The notes under the pieces are model-generated. The model was not told where the DNA came from and searched no databases. It saw only the letters and a list, made by a program, of their open reading frames with translations. Shown here piece after piece: positions 9,335 through 17,818 of a stretch of 64,000 nucleotides of DNA; positions within the stretch are counted from its first letter, which is position 1; each line of letters starts with the position of its first letter. A program made the position numbers and the translations under genes. Source of the DNA: Sinomonas sp. P10A9 (GTDB taxonomy: Bacteria; Actinomycetota; Actinomycetes; Actinomycetales; Micrococcaceae). Where the stretch lies: contig NZ_CP163302.1 of NCBI RefSeq assembly GCF_041022165.1, forward strand, positions 186,001 to 250,000, given 5' to 3'.

Positions 9335-10240
9335 GTGCTTGAGATCCGCCGACTGAGGCTCCTGCGCGAACTGAGCATCCGGGGCACGCTCGCGGGCGTC
9401 GCCGAGGCCCTCGCCTACAGCCCGTCGTCGGTGTCGCAGCAGCTGGCCCTGCTGGAGAAGGAGGCCGGCGTCGAGCTGATGCGGAAGTCGGGCCGCGGCG
9501 TCGTGCTCACCCCGGCCGCCGAGGTGCTCGTGGGCCGCACGGAGGAGCTCCTCGCAGCGCTCGAGCGCACGGAGGCCGAGCTCGCAGCGAGCGAGAGCGA
9601 GGTCCAGGGCACGGTGCGCGTGGCAGTCTTCCAGACGGCAGTGCTCGCCCTCATGCCCACTGCGCTGCGCACCCTGCGCGAGCGGCATCCGCTCCTGCGC
9701 GTGGAGATGGTCCAGCACGAGCCAGAGACCGCGCTGCGCGAGACATGGGCGCGGAGCTTCGACGTCGTCGTCGCCGAGCACTACCCGCACCACGCCGCGC
9801 CGCACTATCCCGGCCTCGACCGCGAGCGGCTCACCGAGGACGCGATCCGGCTCGCCCTCCCGCCAGCGGGTGCGGGCCCCGCGTTCGACGCCGCGCGGAG
9901 GCTTTCCGAGGCAGCCCACCTGCCGTGGGTCATGGAACCGCACGGCGCGGCGTCCCGGCACTGGGCCGAACAGGCGTGCCGCGCCGCGGGCTTCGAGCCG
10001 GACGTGCGCTACGAGACCGCCGACCTCCAGGCGCACGTGCGTCTCGTCGAGTCGGGCAATGCCGTGGCGCTGCTGCCGGACCTCGTCTGGGCAGGCCGCC
10101 TGCCCGCCGCCCGGCTCGTGACGCTCGACGGCGCGCCGCAGCGCGTGGTCTTCACGTCCGTGCGGGCCTCGGGTGCCCGCAGCCCGGTGATGCTCGCCGT
10201 CCGGCAGGCCCTCGAGGAGGCCGCGCGCACGGCGGGATGA
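9335..10240 (+). CDS. LysR-family transcriptional regulator, probable regulator of putA
   Basis: A 301-residue DNA-binding regulator. The N-terminal winged helix-turn-helix is MLEIRRLRLLRELSIRGTLA followed by AEALAYSPSSVSQQLALLEKE; the variant SPSSVSQQ recognition helix is common in actinobacterial LysR proteins. The remainder is a substrate-binding domain. The GTG start at 9335 sits behind GAGGAGGG. It diverges from putA, and LysR-type regulators usually control the adjacent divergent gene and respond to its substrate, so proline or P5C is the obvious candidate effector. Confidence 0.88.
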   Translation: MLEIRRLRLLRELSIRGTLAGVAEALAYSPSSVSQQLALLEKEAGVELMRKSGRGVVLTPAAEVLVGRTEELLAALERTEAELAASESEVQGTVRVAVFQTAVLALMPTALRTLRERHPLLRVEMVQHEPETALRETWARSFDVVVAEHYPHHAAPHYPGLDRERLTEDAIRLALPPAGAGPAFDAARRLSEAAHLPWVMEPHGAASRHWAEQACRAAGFEPDVRYETADLQAHVRLVESGNAVALLPDLVWAGRLPAARLVTLDGAPQRVVFTSVRASGARSPVMLAVRQALEEAARTAG

Positions 10241-10336
10241 GCGCGGGCCGAGCGCTCTGGCGCGCGGTGCTGACTGCCCCGGATACCGGTTCCAACCGCC
10301 AGCCGCTGGCCCACTCGTGGCCGCGTCTCTGCGAGC

Positions 10337-11353
10337 CTACTGTGCTGTGATCGCCGCTGTCTCCGGAGCTGCGGGCGAGACCTCCGGCAGCGGCCGGCGC
10401 GCGAGCCACGCGGCCACGACCGCTCCGGAGAGGTTGTGCCACACCGAGAACACGGCGGAGGGCAGTGCGGCGAGCGGAGTGAAGTGCGCCGCGGCGAGGG
10501 TCGCGGCGAGACCCGAATTCTGCATGCCCACCTCGAACGCGAGGGCGCGCCGCGCCTTGTGGTCGAGGCGGCCGATCTTGCCCGCGAGGTAGCCGAGGCT
10601 CAGCCCGAACCCGTTGTGCAGCACGACGGCGAGCAGCACGATTCCGCCTGCGGCCACGAGCTTGGACGCCGACCCCGCAACGACGATCGCCACGATCGCC
10701 GCGATGACCAGGGCCGAGATCCACGGCAGCGCCGGGAGGAGCTTCGCCACGGCCTTCCTGAGGAAGACGCGAACCGCAAGCCCGAGGATCACGGGCAGCA
10801 GCACGGTCTTCACGATGTCCAGCAGCATCCCGCCGGCGTCGACGTGCAGGAACGAGCCCGCGAGCAGGAGCGTGAGGGCTGGCGTCACGAGCGGTGCCAC
10901 GAGCGTGGAGACGGTCGCGACGGCAACCGACAGGGCGACGTCGCCCTTCGCCAGGTACGCCATGACGTTCGACGCCGTGCCGGAAGGTGCGCAGCCCACG
11001 AGGATCACGCCGACGGCGAGCTCGGGCGGGAGCGCCAGAGCCGTGGCGATGACCCAGCCCGCGCCGGGCATGATCACGTAGTGCGCCACGAGACCAAGCG
11101 CCACGGCCCACGGGCGCTTCGCGACGGATGCGAAGTCGGGGGGCGTGAGGGTGAGGCCCATGCAGAACATGATGACGCCAAGGAGGTACGGCACCGCGGG
11201 CGCGCCGGCCTTGATCGGGCCCGGGAGGAGGAAGCCCGCGAGCCCCGCCATGACTACGAGGATCGGAAAGACGGTGACCGCGAGCCGCGCGTCGCGGTCG
11301 GCCTTGGAGCGTGCCGGGGCTGTGCTGGGCTGGTGGGTGTCGATGGGGCTCAC
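10337..11353 (-). CDS. Bile acid:sodium symporter family (BASS) transporter
   Basis: An integral membrane protein of about 338 residues with nine or ten hydrophobic segments. The family signature GCAPSGTASNVMAYLAKGD and the second conserved block EVGMQNSGLAATLAAAHF are both present; these two discontinuous helices form the sodium and substrate site in the family. Actinobacterial members import organic anions, but the substrate here is unknown. GTG at 11353 was chosen as start since the family similarity begins shortly after; a longer frame to ATG 11488 would cross a perfect hairpin (11411-11435) and has no binding site. Confidence 0.85.
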   Translation of the reverse strand: MSPIDTHQPSTAPARSKADRDARLAVTVFPILVVMAGLAGFLLPGPIKAGAPAVPYLLGVIMFCMGLTLTPPDFASVAKRPWAVALGLVAHYVIMPGAGWVIATALALPPELAVGVILVGCAPSGTASNVMAYLAKGDVALSVAVATVSTLVAPLVTPALTLLLAGSFLHVDAGGMLLDIVKTVLLPVILGLAVRVFLRKAVAKLLPALPWISALVIAAIVAIVVAGSASKLVAAGGIVLLAVVLHNGFGLSLGYLAGKIGRLDHKARRALAFEVGMQNSGLAATLAAAHFTPLAALPSAVFSVWHNLSGAVVAAWLARRPLPEVSPAAPETAAITAQ

Positions 11354-11410
11354 CGCCCCATGGTTGCAGAGGGCACCTAAATGCTCCGAATGCTGTTCGA
11401 AATGTGGAAT

Positions 11411-11435
11411 CAACAGTCCGCGATGCGGACTGTTG
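11411..11435. promoter_or_regulatory. Perfect inverted repeat upstream of the BASS gene
   Basis: CAACAGTCCGC, three spacer bases, then its exact complement GCGGACTGTTG. It lies 58 bases before the chosen start of the minus-strand transporter and 142 bases before the S53 protease gene. It could be an operator for a dimeric repressor or a leader hairpin; its symmetric 11-base arms fit an operator well. Confidence 0.5.
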
Positions 11436-11576
11436 GCCTGAGCGGGATGCCAATCATATCCAGTCACAAAAGTCGTTGTGCGCGTCATGCGCGTGACCGT
11501 GGCGTGCAGGCCGGCGCCGTCCTATCGTCAGGAGTGACTTGCGCCCAGCCATTCGCAGCGACGTTCGGAGGATCCT

Positions 11577-13193
11577 ATGACCACCAACCACCCGGGCAGC
11601 ACGCCTGAACCCAGCGTCACCCTCGAGGGCTCCGAAAGGCAGGCCGCCCCCGGCATCGTCTCCGGGGAACCCGCGGATCCGTCGCAGCGGATCGAGGTCA
11701 CCGTTGTACTTCGCCGGAAGGCACCGTTCCCTGAGCACCCCACCGGGCATCTCAGTCGTGAAGCGCTCGCCGAGCACCACGGCGCCGCCGGCGAGGACCT
11801 CGAGCTCGCCACGGACACCTTCACGCGGCTCGGTGCCGAGGTCGTCGAGGCAGACGCGGCGTCCCGCCGCATCCGGCTGGGCGGCACCGTCGCGCAGCTC
11901 AGCGCGATCTTCGGCACGACCCTCGAGAAGGTTACGAGCACCGGGCCCCACGGAGCGGCGGTCGAGCACCGCCACCGCACCGGCAGCCTGAGCGTCCCCG
12001 CCGCGCTCGATGGCATCGTCACCGCGGTGCTCGGCCTCGACGACCGGCCCCAAGCCCGCCCGCAGCTGAGGATGCTCCCCCTCGCGGCCGCGGGCACGAG
12101 CTACAACCCGAACGACCTCGGGCGGATCTACAGCTTCCCTCCCAACACTGACGGGGCCGGCCAGACCATTGCGATCCTCGAGCTCGGCGGCGGATTCGGG
12201 CAAGCCGACCTCGATGCGTACTTCGGCGGCCTCGGCATCACTCCCACGCCCACGGTGACGGCGGTCGGCGTCGACGGCGCCACGAACCAGGCCGGGCAGG
12301 ACCCTCAGGGGGCGGACGGCGAGGTGCTGCTCGACATCGAGGTGATCGGCGCGCTCGCCCCGAAGGCGACCATCCTCGTGTACTTCGCGCCGAACACCGA
12401 CGCCGGGTTCCTCGACGCCCTCGCCACCGCATCCCATGCGACTCCCGCGCCGAGCGCGATCAGCATCAGCTGGGGCCAGAGCGAGGACTCGTGGACGGCT
12501 CAGGCCCGCAACGCGTTCGACCAGGCGCTCGCGGACGCCACCGCCCTCGGCGTCACCGTCACCGCCGCGGCCGGGGACCGCGGCAGCACCGATGGCGTCA
12601 CTGATGGGCACGACCACGCGGACTTCCCCGCCTCGAGCCCCCACGCCCTCGCGTGCGGCGGGACGCGGCTCTCCGCCGACGCCGCCACGGGCGCGATCTC
12701 CTCGGAGACGGTCTGGAACGACTCGCCTACCACCTCCGCGACCGGCGGCGGGTACAGCGACGTCTTCCCGACGCCGGCGTGGCAGAACTCCGTCGCGGGC
12801 CACGCCGCCAACGCGGCGCACCGCAAGCCAAAGCCCAAGCCGCCCACGCCTACGCCCACGCCGACCCCCACCACCCATGGTCGGGGCGTCCCCGACGTCA
12901 GCGGCGTGGCCGACCCGCAGACCGGGTACAACGTGCGCGTCGACGGGCAGGACATGGTGATCGGCGGCACGAGCGCGGTCGCACCCCTGTGGGCGGCCCT
13001 CATCGCGCGGCTCGCCCAAGCCTCCGGGAAGCGCTTCGGCCTCTTCCAGCCGGTGCTCTACGCGCAGCCGGGCAGCTTCCATGACATCACTGTCGGGAAC
13101 AACGGCACCTACCACGCCGGGCCCGGCTGGGATCCGTGCACGGGCCTCGGCTCCCCGAACGGGGCGGCGCTCCTGACCGCGCTGGGCGGCTGA
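11577..13193 (+). CDS. S53-family (sedolisin/kumamolisin-like) serine-carboxyl peptidase
   Basis: A 538-residue acid protease. The N-terminal 170 residues match the pro-kumamolisin activation domain (EVTVVLRRKAPFPEH, ELATDTFTRLGAEV), which is removed on activation. The catalytic domain holds the Glu/Asp pair in DGEVLLDIEVIG (about 246-257), SISWGQSED, the oxyanion Asp in TAAAGDRGS, and the nucleophilic Ser in GGTSAVAP (about 464). A calcium-site Asp is expected near the C-terminus (GWDPCTGLGSPNG). No signal peptide is seen. A Lys-Pro/Thr-Pro stretch (about residues 416-434) is inserted just before GVPDVSGVADP inside the catalytic domain, which is atypical. Confidence 0.92.
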   Translation: MTTNHPGSTPEPSVTLEGSERQAAPGIVSGEPADPSQRIEVTVVLRRKAPFPEHPTGHLSREALAEHHGAAGEDLELATDTFTRLGAEVVEADAASRRIRLGGTVAQLSAIFGTTLEKVTSTGPHGAAVEHRHRTGSLSVPAALDGIVTAVLGLDDRPQARPQLRMLPLAAAGTSYNPNDLGRIYSFPPNTDGAGQTIAILELGGGFGQADLDAYFGGLGITPTPTVTAVGVDGATNQAGQDPQGADGEVLLDIEVIGALAPKATILVYFAPNTDAGFLDALATASHATPAPSAISISWGQSEDSWTAQARNAFDQALADATALGVTVTAAAGDRGSTDGVTDGHDHADFPASSPHALACGGTRLSADAATGAISSETVWNDSPTTSATGGGYSDVFPTPAWQNSVAGHAANAAHRKPKPKPPTPTPTPTPTTHGRGVPDVSGVADPQTGYNVRVDGQDMVIGGTSAVAPLWAALIARLAQASGKRFGLFQPVLYAQPGSFHDITVGNNGTYHAGPGWDPCTGLGSPNGAALLTALGG

Positions 13194-13203
13194 GCTGACC
13201 TAC

Positions 13204-13246
13204 CGACGCCGGCGAGCCTCCCACGCGGGGCGGCTCGCCGGCGTCG
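13204..13246 (+). terminator. Terminator after the S53 peptidase gene
   Basis: CGACGCCGGCGAGCC (13204-13218) pairs exactly with GGCTCGCCGGCGTCG (13232-13246) across a 13-base loop, ten bases after the S53 stop. The stem is 15 bp and GC-rich, followed by TTCGT. Confidence 0.7.
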
Positions 13247-13326
13247 TTCGTATCTGCATGATGCCTCGACCATGGCGTCTGGTTCGGCGGACGCCCTTCG
13301 CCATTCCGCTGGCGCCCTGCTCGGGT

Positions 13327-14427
13327 TCAGGCGAGCCGGTAGCGCTCGATCTGCTTGAGCCTGCGCAGGAGGGAGTCGCGCCGCGGGTGGGACCCCGCGT
13401 CGGCGGGCTCGGCGGTGAGCTCGATGTGCTCGGGGCCGTACTGCCACAGGAGCAGGTCGTCGAGCAGGCGGTCAGGCCCGGGGGAGTAGCGGTGGTCGAG
13501 CGCCTTGCGGACCTCGGTGATGCGCTCGGCGTCGAGCAGCTCGACGAGCTGGCGCGTCTGGGTCAGCCCGTGGGCGGCGGCGAGTTCCGCGGCCCAGGCC
13601 CAGTCGTCGTCGATCTTGCGGTCCACGTGCGGCAGGAGCGTCAGCCACACATCGCGGATGCGATCGGGGGTGAGGGGCCCAGCGCCCTCGCCGGCCTCGT
13701 CCCAGAAGCCGCGCACCTTCTCGTAGCGGTCGTGCAGCTCGGCGAACTCCTTCTCGACAACCTCGAGCATGGCCGCCGTGGCCGTGAACTGGCGGTCGAA
13801 CTGCGGGCTCCAGGCGCGCGGGTCCTGGCCCTTGAAGCGGATGTCGTGCTCGATCTCGCTCCACGCGTGCGCGAACACCGTGCGGATCTGGCACTCGAAG
13901 AAGTACGAGCCGTTGGCCGGGAGCTCAGGGTTGAACTCGGCCTGGTACGCGCGCACGGCGTCGTTCTGGAGGGTCCTCAGGATCAGGTGCCGGCTCGAGT
14001 ACCCGTACGTCCCGGACTCGATCGAGCCGATGGCCTTCTCCCGGTCGCCGCGGCAGTCGAAGATCTGCCGCTGCCGCTTGATGAGGTTGGCCACCGATGC
14101 GTTCTCGGCGGGGAGCTTGGTGATGACCCGGACGCCCACCATGTCGTTGAGGGTCCGGAAGGGGTCGGGGAACTTGAGGGTCGGCTCGCCGCCGGGCACC
14201 GCAGGGGGGTCGAGCCGAGAGATCTTCTCGCGGAACGACTCGACCGTCTTGGTGCGGCCCGTGATGAAGAGAGGATCGACCTCGGCGTCCCTGAACATCG
14301 CGATGAGCGTGCGGAGCACGTCCTGCGTGATGTTCTTCAGCTCGGGCCGCACGCGCTCGTACGTCGCGACGGAGGCGTCCACGATGGCGCGCTGCGCGGC
14401 GTCGAGGCGGTCGTAGTTGGAGACCAT
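13327..14427 (-). CDS. RelA/SpoT-domain protein, probable (p)ppGpp synthetase
   Basis: A 366-residue protein with a RelA/SpoT synthetase domain and no HD hydrolase, TGS or ACT domain, i.e. a single-function alarmone synthetase type. Motifs visible: GRTKTVESFREKI (G-loop region, about 56-68), DMVGVRVI (about 96-103), GYSSRHLIL, and ECQIRTVFAHAWSEIEHDIRFK with the conserved His/Glu. The C-terminal 150 residues are helical and unusual in length compared with the roughly 210-residue short synthetases. ATG 14427 was selected as start; the longer frame upstream shows no homology. It acts in the cytosol and would transfer pyrophosphate from ATP to GTP or GDP. Confidence 0.86.
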   Translation of the reverse strand: MVSNYDRLDAAQRAIVDASVATYERVRPELKNITQDVLRTLIAMFRDAEVDPLFITGRTKTVESFREKISRLDPPAVPGGEPTLKFPDPFRTLNDMVGVRVITKLPAENASVANLIKRQRQIFDCRGDREKAIGSIESGTYGYSSRHLILRTLQNDAVRAYQAEFNPELPANGSYFFECQIRTVFAHAWSEIEHDIRFKGQDPRAWSPQFDRQFTATAAMLEVVEKEFAELHDRYEKVRGFWDEAGEGAGPLTPDRIRDVWLTLLPHVDRKIDDDWAWAAELAAAHGLTQTRQLVELLDAERITEVRKALDHRYSPGPDRLLDDLLLWQYGPEHIELTAEPADAGSHPRRDSLLRRLKQIERYRLA

Positions 14428-14493
14428 GAGCCTCACGGTAGCAACCGTCACCAATACCAGTCCGCCCGCATGACGTGGCGTGATGCGCTGGGC

Positions 14494-14525
14494 GCACGAC
14501 GGCGGGTGCGCACCCGCCGTCGTGC
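14494..14525. repeat. 32-bp perfect palindrome
   Basis: GCACGACGGCGGGTGC followed directly by its reverse complement, in the 181-bp divergent region between the RelA/SpoT and DUF4389 genes. A closely related hairpin (one mismatch in the stem) follows serS at 61650-61675, so this is a dispersed hairpin rather than a gene-specific operator. Confidence 0.7.
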
Positions 14526-14608
14526 CCCGGCCTTTAGCCCCTAGCCGCCAGCGGCTGGGCGCGCCAGAGTGGATGCGGCACAGGACATGCACTACGGGGG
14601 AATCAGTC

Positions 14609-16084
14609 ATGAGCGCCCAGCCATCTCCGACCAATGCCTTCCCGGATTCCGCCGCGCGCGGCGGCGCCATGAAGCCGGGTCATTGGGTCCTACTCGTCCT
14701 CGGAGTGCTGCTGGCGGCCCTCGGGGTTGGGCTCGTCGCCGGCGGCGCGGTTCTGCTGAGCGGTGACGCCGCGCAGCGGGATGGGCAGTACCTGCAGTCC
14801 CAGCGGGAGCGTCTGCGGACCACGGGCTACGCGATGCTCTCCCGCACCGTCGCCATCGATCTCGGGAGCGCCGCGAGCCAAGCCGCCCCCGGGATGCCGC
14901 GCCTCGGGGACCTCGCCAGCGTGCGGATCTCGGCGGCATCTGCCGTGCCGGGCCAGCAGGTGTTCGTCGGTATTGCGGACGCCTCCACGGTCGCTGACTA
15001 CCTCCGCGGCGTCCCGTCTGCCTCGCTGGGCGACGTCGCGTGGTCGCCGGCCGGGGTGCGTCCGCCCGCCGCTTCAGGGCAGGCTGATCGTGGCGAGCTG
15101 GCGGCATCCGCGGGCGACAGAACCCCAGGGGCGCCGAAGGACCAGAACTTCTGGGTGGCATCAGCCTCGGGCCCGGGAACCCAGGCGCTGACCTTCGACC
15201 TGCGGGAGGGCAACTGGGCCCTCGTGGTCATGAACGTGGACGCCACCCGGCCCCTCTGGACTGACCTGCAAGTGGGTGTCCGTTCCCGGCTCGTCGGACC
15301 GATTGGCACCGGCCTCCTGGTCAGCGGCCTGATCGGGATGGTCATCGGGGTTCCGCTCCTCCTGTTCGGGGCCGCCGGTCTCGGACGGGACATCGGGCTG
15401 CCGACCACTCAGGCCCAGGCCCGCGCCGTCTACCCCGTCCGTTTCAGCGGGTTCCTCGATCCGAAGATCTCGCGCGGGCTGTGGATCATCAAATGGCTGC
15501 TGGTCATCCCGCACGGGATCGTTCTGGCCGTCCTGTGGTTCGCGCTCTTCGTGACCACGATCGCGGCGGGCTTCGCCATCGTGGTGACGGGCCGCTACCC
15601 GCGCCCGCTGTTCTCCTTCAGCGTTGGAGTCCTGCGGTGGACGTGGCGCGTTGGCTTCTACGCGTACGCGGCCCTCGGGACGGACCGTTACCCGCCGTTC
15701 TCGCTGGCCTCGGCGGACTATCCCGCGGACCTCGACGTGGACTACCCGGAGCGGCTGTCCCGCGGGCTCGTGCTCGTCAAGTCGTGGCTCCTGGCCCTCC
15801 CACAGCTGATGATCGTGGCTGTCCTGACGGGTGGTGTGGGTACTCAGACCGCCAGCGGGGGCGCCGGTCCGTCCCTCTTGGGGCTCCTCGTGTTCTTCGC
15901 GGCGGTGATCGTCCTCTTCACCGGCCGGTACGCCCCGCAGCTGTTCGGCCTCGTGGTGGGCATCGATCGCTGGCTCTTCCGGGTCTGGGCCTATGTGCTC
16001 CTCATGAGGGACGAGTACCCACCGCTCCGTCTCGACCAGGGCCCACTCGATCCTGGCCTCGGTGACCGGCCCCTGGTCGAGTAG
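14609..16084 (+). CDS. DUF4389 domain-containing membrane protein
   Basis: A 491-residue membrane protein. After a Ser/Pro-rich start there is one transmembrane helix (about 24-48), an extracytoplasmic stretch of about 180 residues, another helix pair (about 225-250), and then two copies of a DUF4389-like unit, each with hydrophobic helices followed by a GRYPRPLFSFSVGVLRW or GRYAPQLFGLVVGIDRW block and a RYPPF/EYPPL tail. The duplicated C-terminal unit is the family hallmark. The function of DUF4389 is not known. The start at 14609 follows GGGGGAA; the upstream extension covers the palindrome and is rejected. Confidence 0.85.
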   Translation: MSAQPSPTNAFPDSAARGGAMKPGHWVLLVLGVLLAALGVGLVAGGAVLLSGDAAQRDGQYLQSQRERLRTTGYAMLSRTVAIDLGSAASQAAPGMPRLGDLASVRISAASAVPGQQVFVGIADASTVADYLRGVPSASLGDVAWSPAGVRPPAASGQADRGELAASAGDRTPGAPKDQNFWVASASGPGTQALTFDLREGNWALVVMNVDATRPLWTDLQVGVRSRLVGPIGTGLLVSGLIGMVIGVPLLLFGAAGLGRDIGLPTTQAQARAVYPVRFSGFLDPKISRGLWIIKWLLVIPHGIVLAVLWFALFVTTIAAGFAIVVTGRYPRPLFSFSVGVLRWTWRVGFYAYAALGTDRYPPFSLASADYPADLDVDYPERLSRGLVLVKSWLLALPQLMIVAVLTGGVGTQTASGGAGPSLLGLLVFFAAVIVLFTGRYAPQLFGLVVGIDRWLFRVWAYVLLMRDEYPPLRLDQGPLDPGLGDRPLVE

Positions 16085-16146
16085 GCCCACCGCACCAGCG
16101 CCGGAGTCCCAGGGCACTCACGCCGATCAGCGCCAGACCGGCGATC

Positions 16147-16173
16147 ACCGGCGTGCCGCGCGGGCACGCCGGT
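16147..16173. terminator. Bidirectional terminator between convergent genes
   Basis: ACCGGCGTGCC (16147-16157) pairs exactly with GGCACGCCGGT (16163-16173) across a five-base loop, between the stops at 16084 (+) and 16213 (-). Confidence 0.65.
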
Positions 16174-16212
16174 CAGTCTGAGCGGGATCGGACCCGAGGC
16201 CCGGCCGGACGC

Positions 16213-17661
16213 CTACTTCCTGTGCACGAGGTAGATCGCGCCGGTGGTGACGTCCTCCTCGAGGGCCTCGAGGGTCCGTCCGCGGCTCTCCGGCACCTGG
16301 GTGATGACGAAGACCAGCGCGAGGGCGCCGACCACGGCGAAGAGGAAGAACGTCCCGGTGATTCCCATGGCCGCGACCATCGAGGGGAAGTAGAGCGAGA
16401 GGAATCCGTTGACCACCCACAGGGCGAACACAGCGACACCGATGCCGAATCCTCGCATATGCAGGGGGAAGATCTCCGAGAGGTAGACCCAGACGGCGAC
16501 GTTGAGGAAGGTCTGCATCGAGCCGACGAAGGCCACCACGAGGAAGAGGATCACGAAGGGGCGGGCCGGGTTGCCGACAGGGAGGGCCATCGAGGCGATG
16601 CCGATGAGCACATGGCAGGCCGTGGTCAGCGAGAGGCCGATGATGAAGGTCTTGCGGCGGTCGAGGCGGTCCATCATCTTCAGCGCGATGATGCCGCCGA
16701 CGACGGCGATCACACCGGGAGCGATGTTGGCGATGAGCGCACCGTCCTTGCTGAAGCCCGACTCCGTCAGGACGGTCTGGCCGTAGTACATGATCGAGTT
16801 GATGCCGGTCAGCTGCTGCGCCACGCCGAGGCCGATGGCGACGAGGACGATGCGGAAGAGGTTCTTGTTCGAGAAGATGGCGCGCCAGCCGATCTGGTGG
16901 CTCTGCCGCTCTTCCTTGGCGACCAGCTCGACGTCGGCGAGCTCCGCTGCCGCCCGGTCGCCGGTCCGGACGGTCCGCAGCACCGCAAGGGCTTCGTCAT
17001 GGCGGCCCTTCTCCACGAGCCAGCGGGGAGACTCGGGCATCCGCAGCATGCCGAAGAACAGCGCCAGGGCGGGAAGTGCGCAGATCGCGAACATGATGCG
17101 CCAGACGCCGCCGACGCCTCCGAACACGTTGCCGATCACGGCGTTGATAACGAAGGCGGCCAGCTGGCCGATGACGATCGCGAGCTCGTTGCGGCCTGCG
17201 AGCGAACCGCGGATCTCGAAGGGCGCGAGCTCTGCGAGGAAGACCGGCACCACGGTCGAGGCGCCGCCCACGGCGAGGCCGAGGAGGATGCGGCCCAGGA
17301 CGAGGACCTCGAAGTTCGGGGTGAACACGACCGCGACCGTGCCGGCGAAGAACAGCACGGCGAGCATGATGATCGTCCTGCGGCGCCCCAACGTGTCGGA
17401 GAGGCGCCCGCCGAAGATCGCACCGAGCGCGGCCGCGAAGACGAGCGACGAGGTGACGATGCCTTCCGTGATCGGGGTCAGTCCGAGCTCTATGGACATG
17501 GGGTTCAGCGCGCCGTTGATCACGCCCGTGTCGTAGCCGAACAGCAGGCCGCCGAACGTTGCGACGAGGGCGACGAGGCCGAGTCGCTTCGAGTGGGGGC
17601 CGGAGGTCAGCGGCGGGAGCGCGCGCTGGGCGGAACTATGGGATGTCTGAGTGGCGGACAT
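16213..17661 (-). CDS. Sugar porter (MFS) transporter
   Basis: A 482-residue 12-helix transporter of the major facilitator sugar-porter family, moving a sugar or polyol by proton symport. Signatures present: [16 protein letters not shown] (helix 1), [29 protein letters not shown], the loop motif [20 protein letters not shown] (helix 7, sugar-binding QQ), and PESRGRTLE at the C-terminus. The start at 17661 ([10 protein letters not shown]) has AAAGGAG eight bases upstream. It diverges from a LacI regulator gene and sits beside a PfkB sugar kinase, suggesting one carbohydrate uptake unit. The sugar is not determinable. Confidence 0.92.
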   Translation of the reverse strand: MSATQTSHSSAQRALPPLTSGPHSKRLGLVALVATFGGLLFGYDTGVINGALNPMSIELGLTPITEGIVTSSLVFAAALGAIFGGRLSDTLGRRRTIIMLAVLFFAGTVAVVFTPNFEVLVLGRILLGLAVGGASTVVPVFLAELAPFEIRGSLAGRNELAIVIGQLAAFVINAVIGNVFGGVGGVWRIMFAICALPALALFFGMLRMPESPRWLVEKGRHDEALAVLRTVRTGDRAAAELADVELVAKEERQSHQIGWRAIFSNKNLFRIVLVAIGLGVAQQLTGINSIMYYGQTVLTESGFSKDGALIANIAPGVIAVVGGIIALKMMDRLDRRKTFIIGLSLTTACHVLIGIASMALPVGNPARPFVILFLVVAFVGSMQTFLNVAVWVYLSEIFPLHMRGFGIGVAVFALWVVNGFLSLYFPSMVAAMGITGTFFLFAVVGALALVFVITQVPESRGRTLEALEEDVTTGAIYLVHRK

Positions 17662-17783
17662 CGGGGACTCCTTTGTCGGGGGATCTGCGGACCGTGATCC
17701 GCGTCTCACTCAAGCCTAACGCGCGAAAGGCACATATGTAAGGTCATATGGACAACTTCCCAAAATTGCTCCATTTCGGGGCC

Positions 17784-17816
17784 GTGGCAGGATTGACGGC
17801 GGTGGCAGGATTGACG
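17784..17816 (+). promoter_or_regulatory. 15-bp direct repeat in the LacI gene leader
   Basis: GTGGCAGGATTGACG occurs at 17784-17798 and again at 17802-17816, an 18-base period, ending three bases before the GTG start of the LacI gene. The second copy supplies the AGGA binding site. A duplicated leader could create two ribosome landing sites or an operator. Nearby ACATATGT (17732-17739) and CATATG (17745-17750) lie in the shared promoter region. Confidence 0.45.
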
Positions 17817-17818
17817 CT

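Noticed and set aside
9169..9387. 73-residue N-terminal extension of PutA
   Set aside because: It would run through the divergent promoter and the LysR gene start, and has no similarity to PutA proteins.
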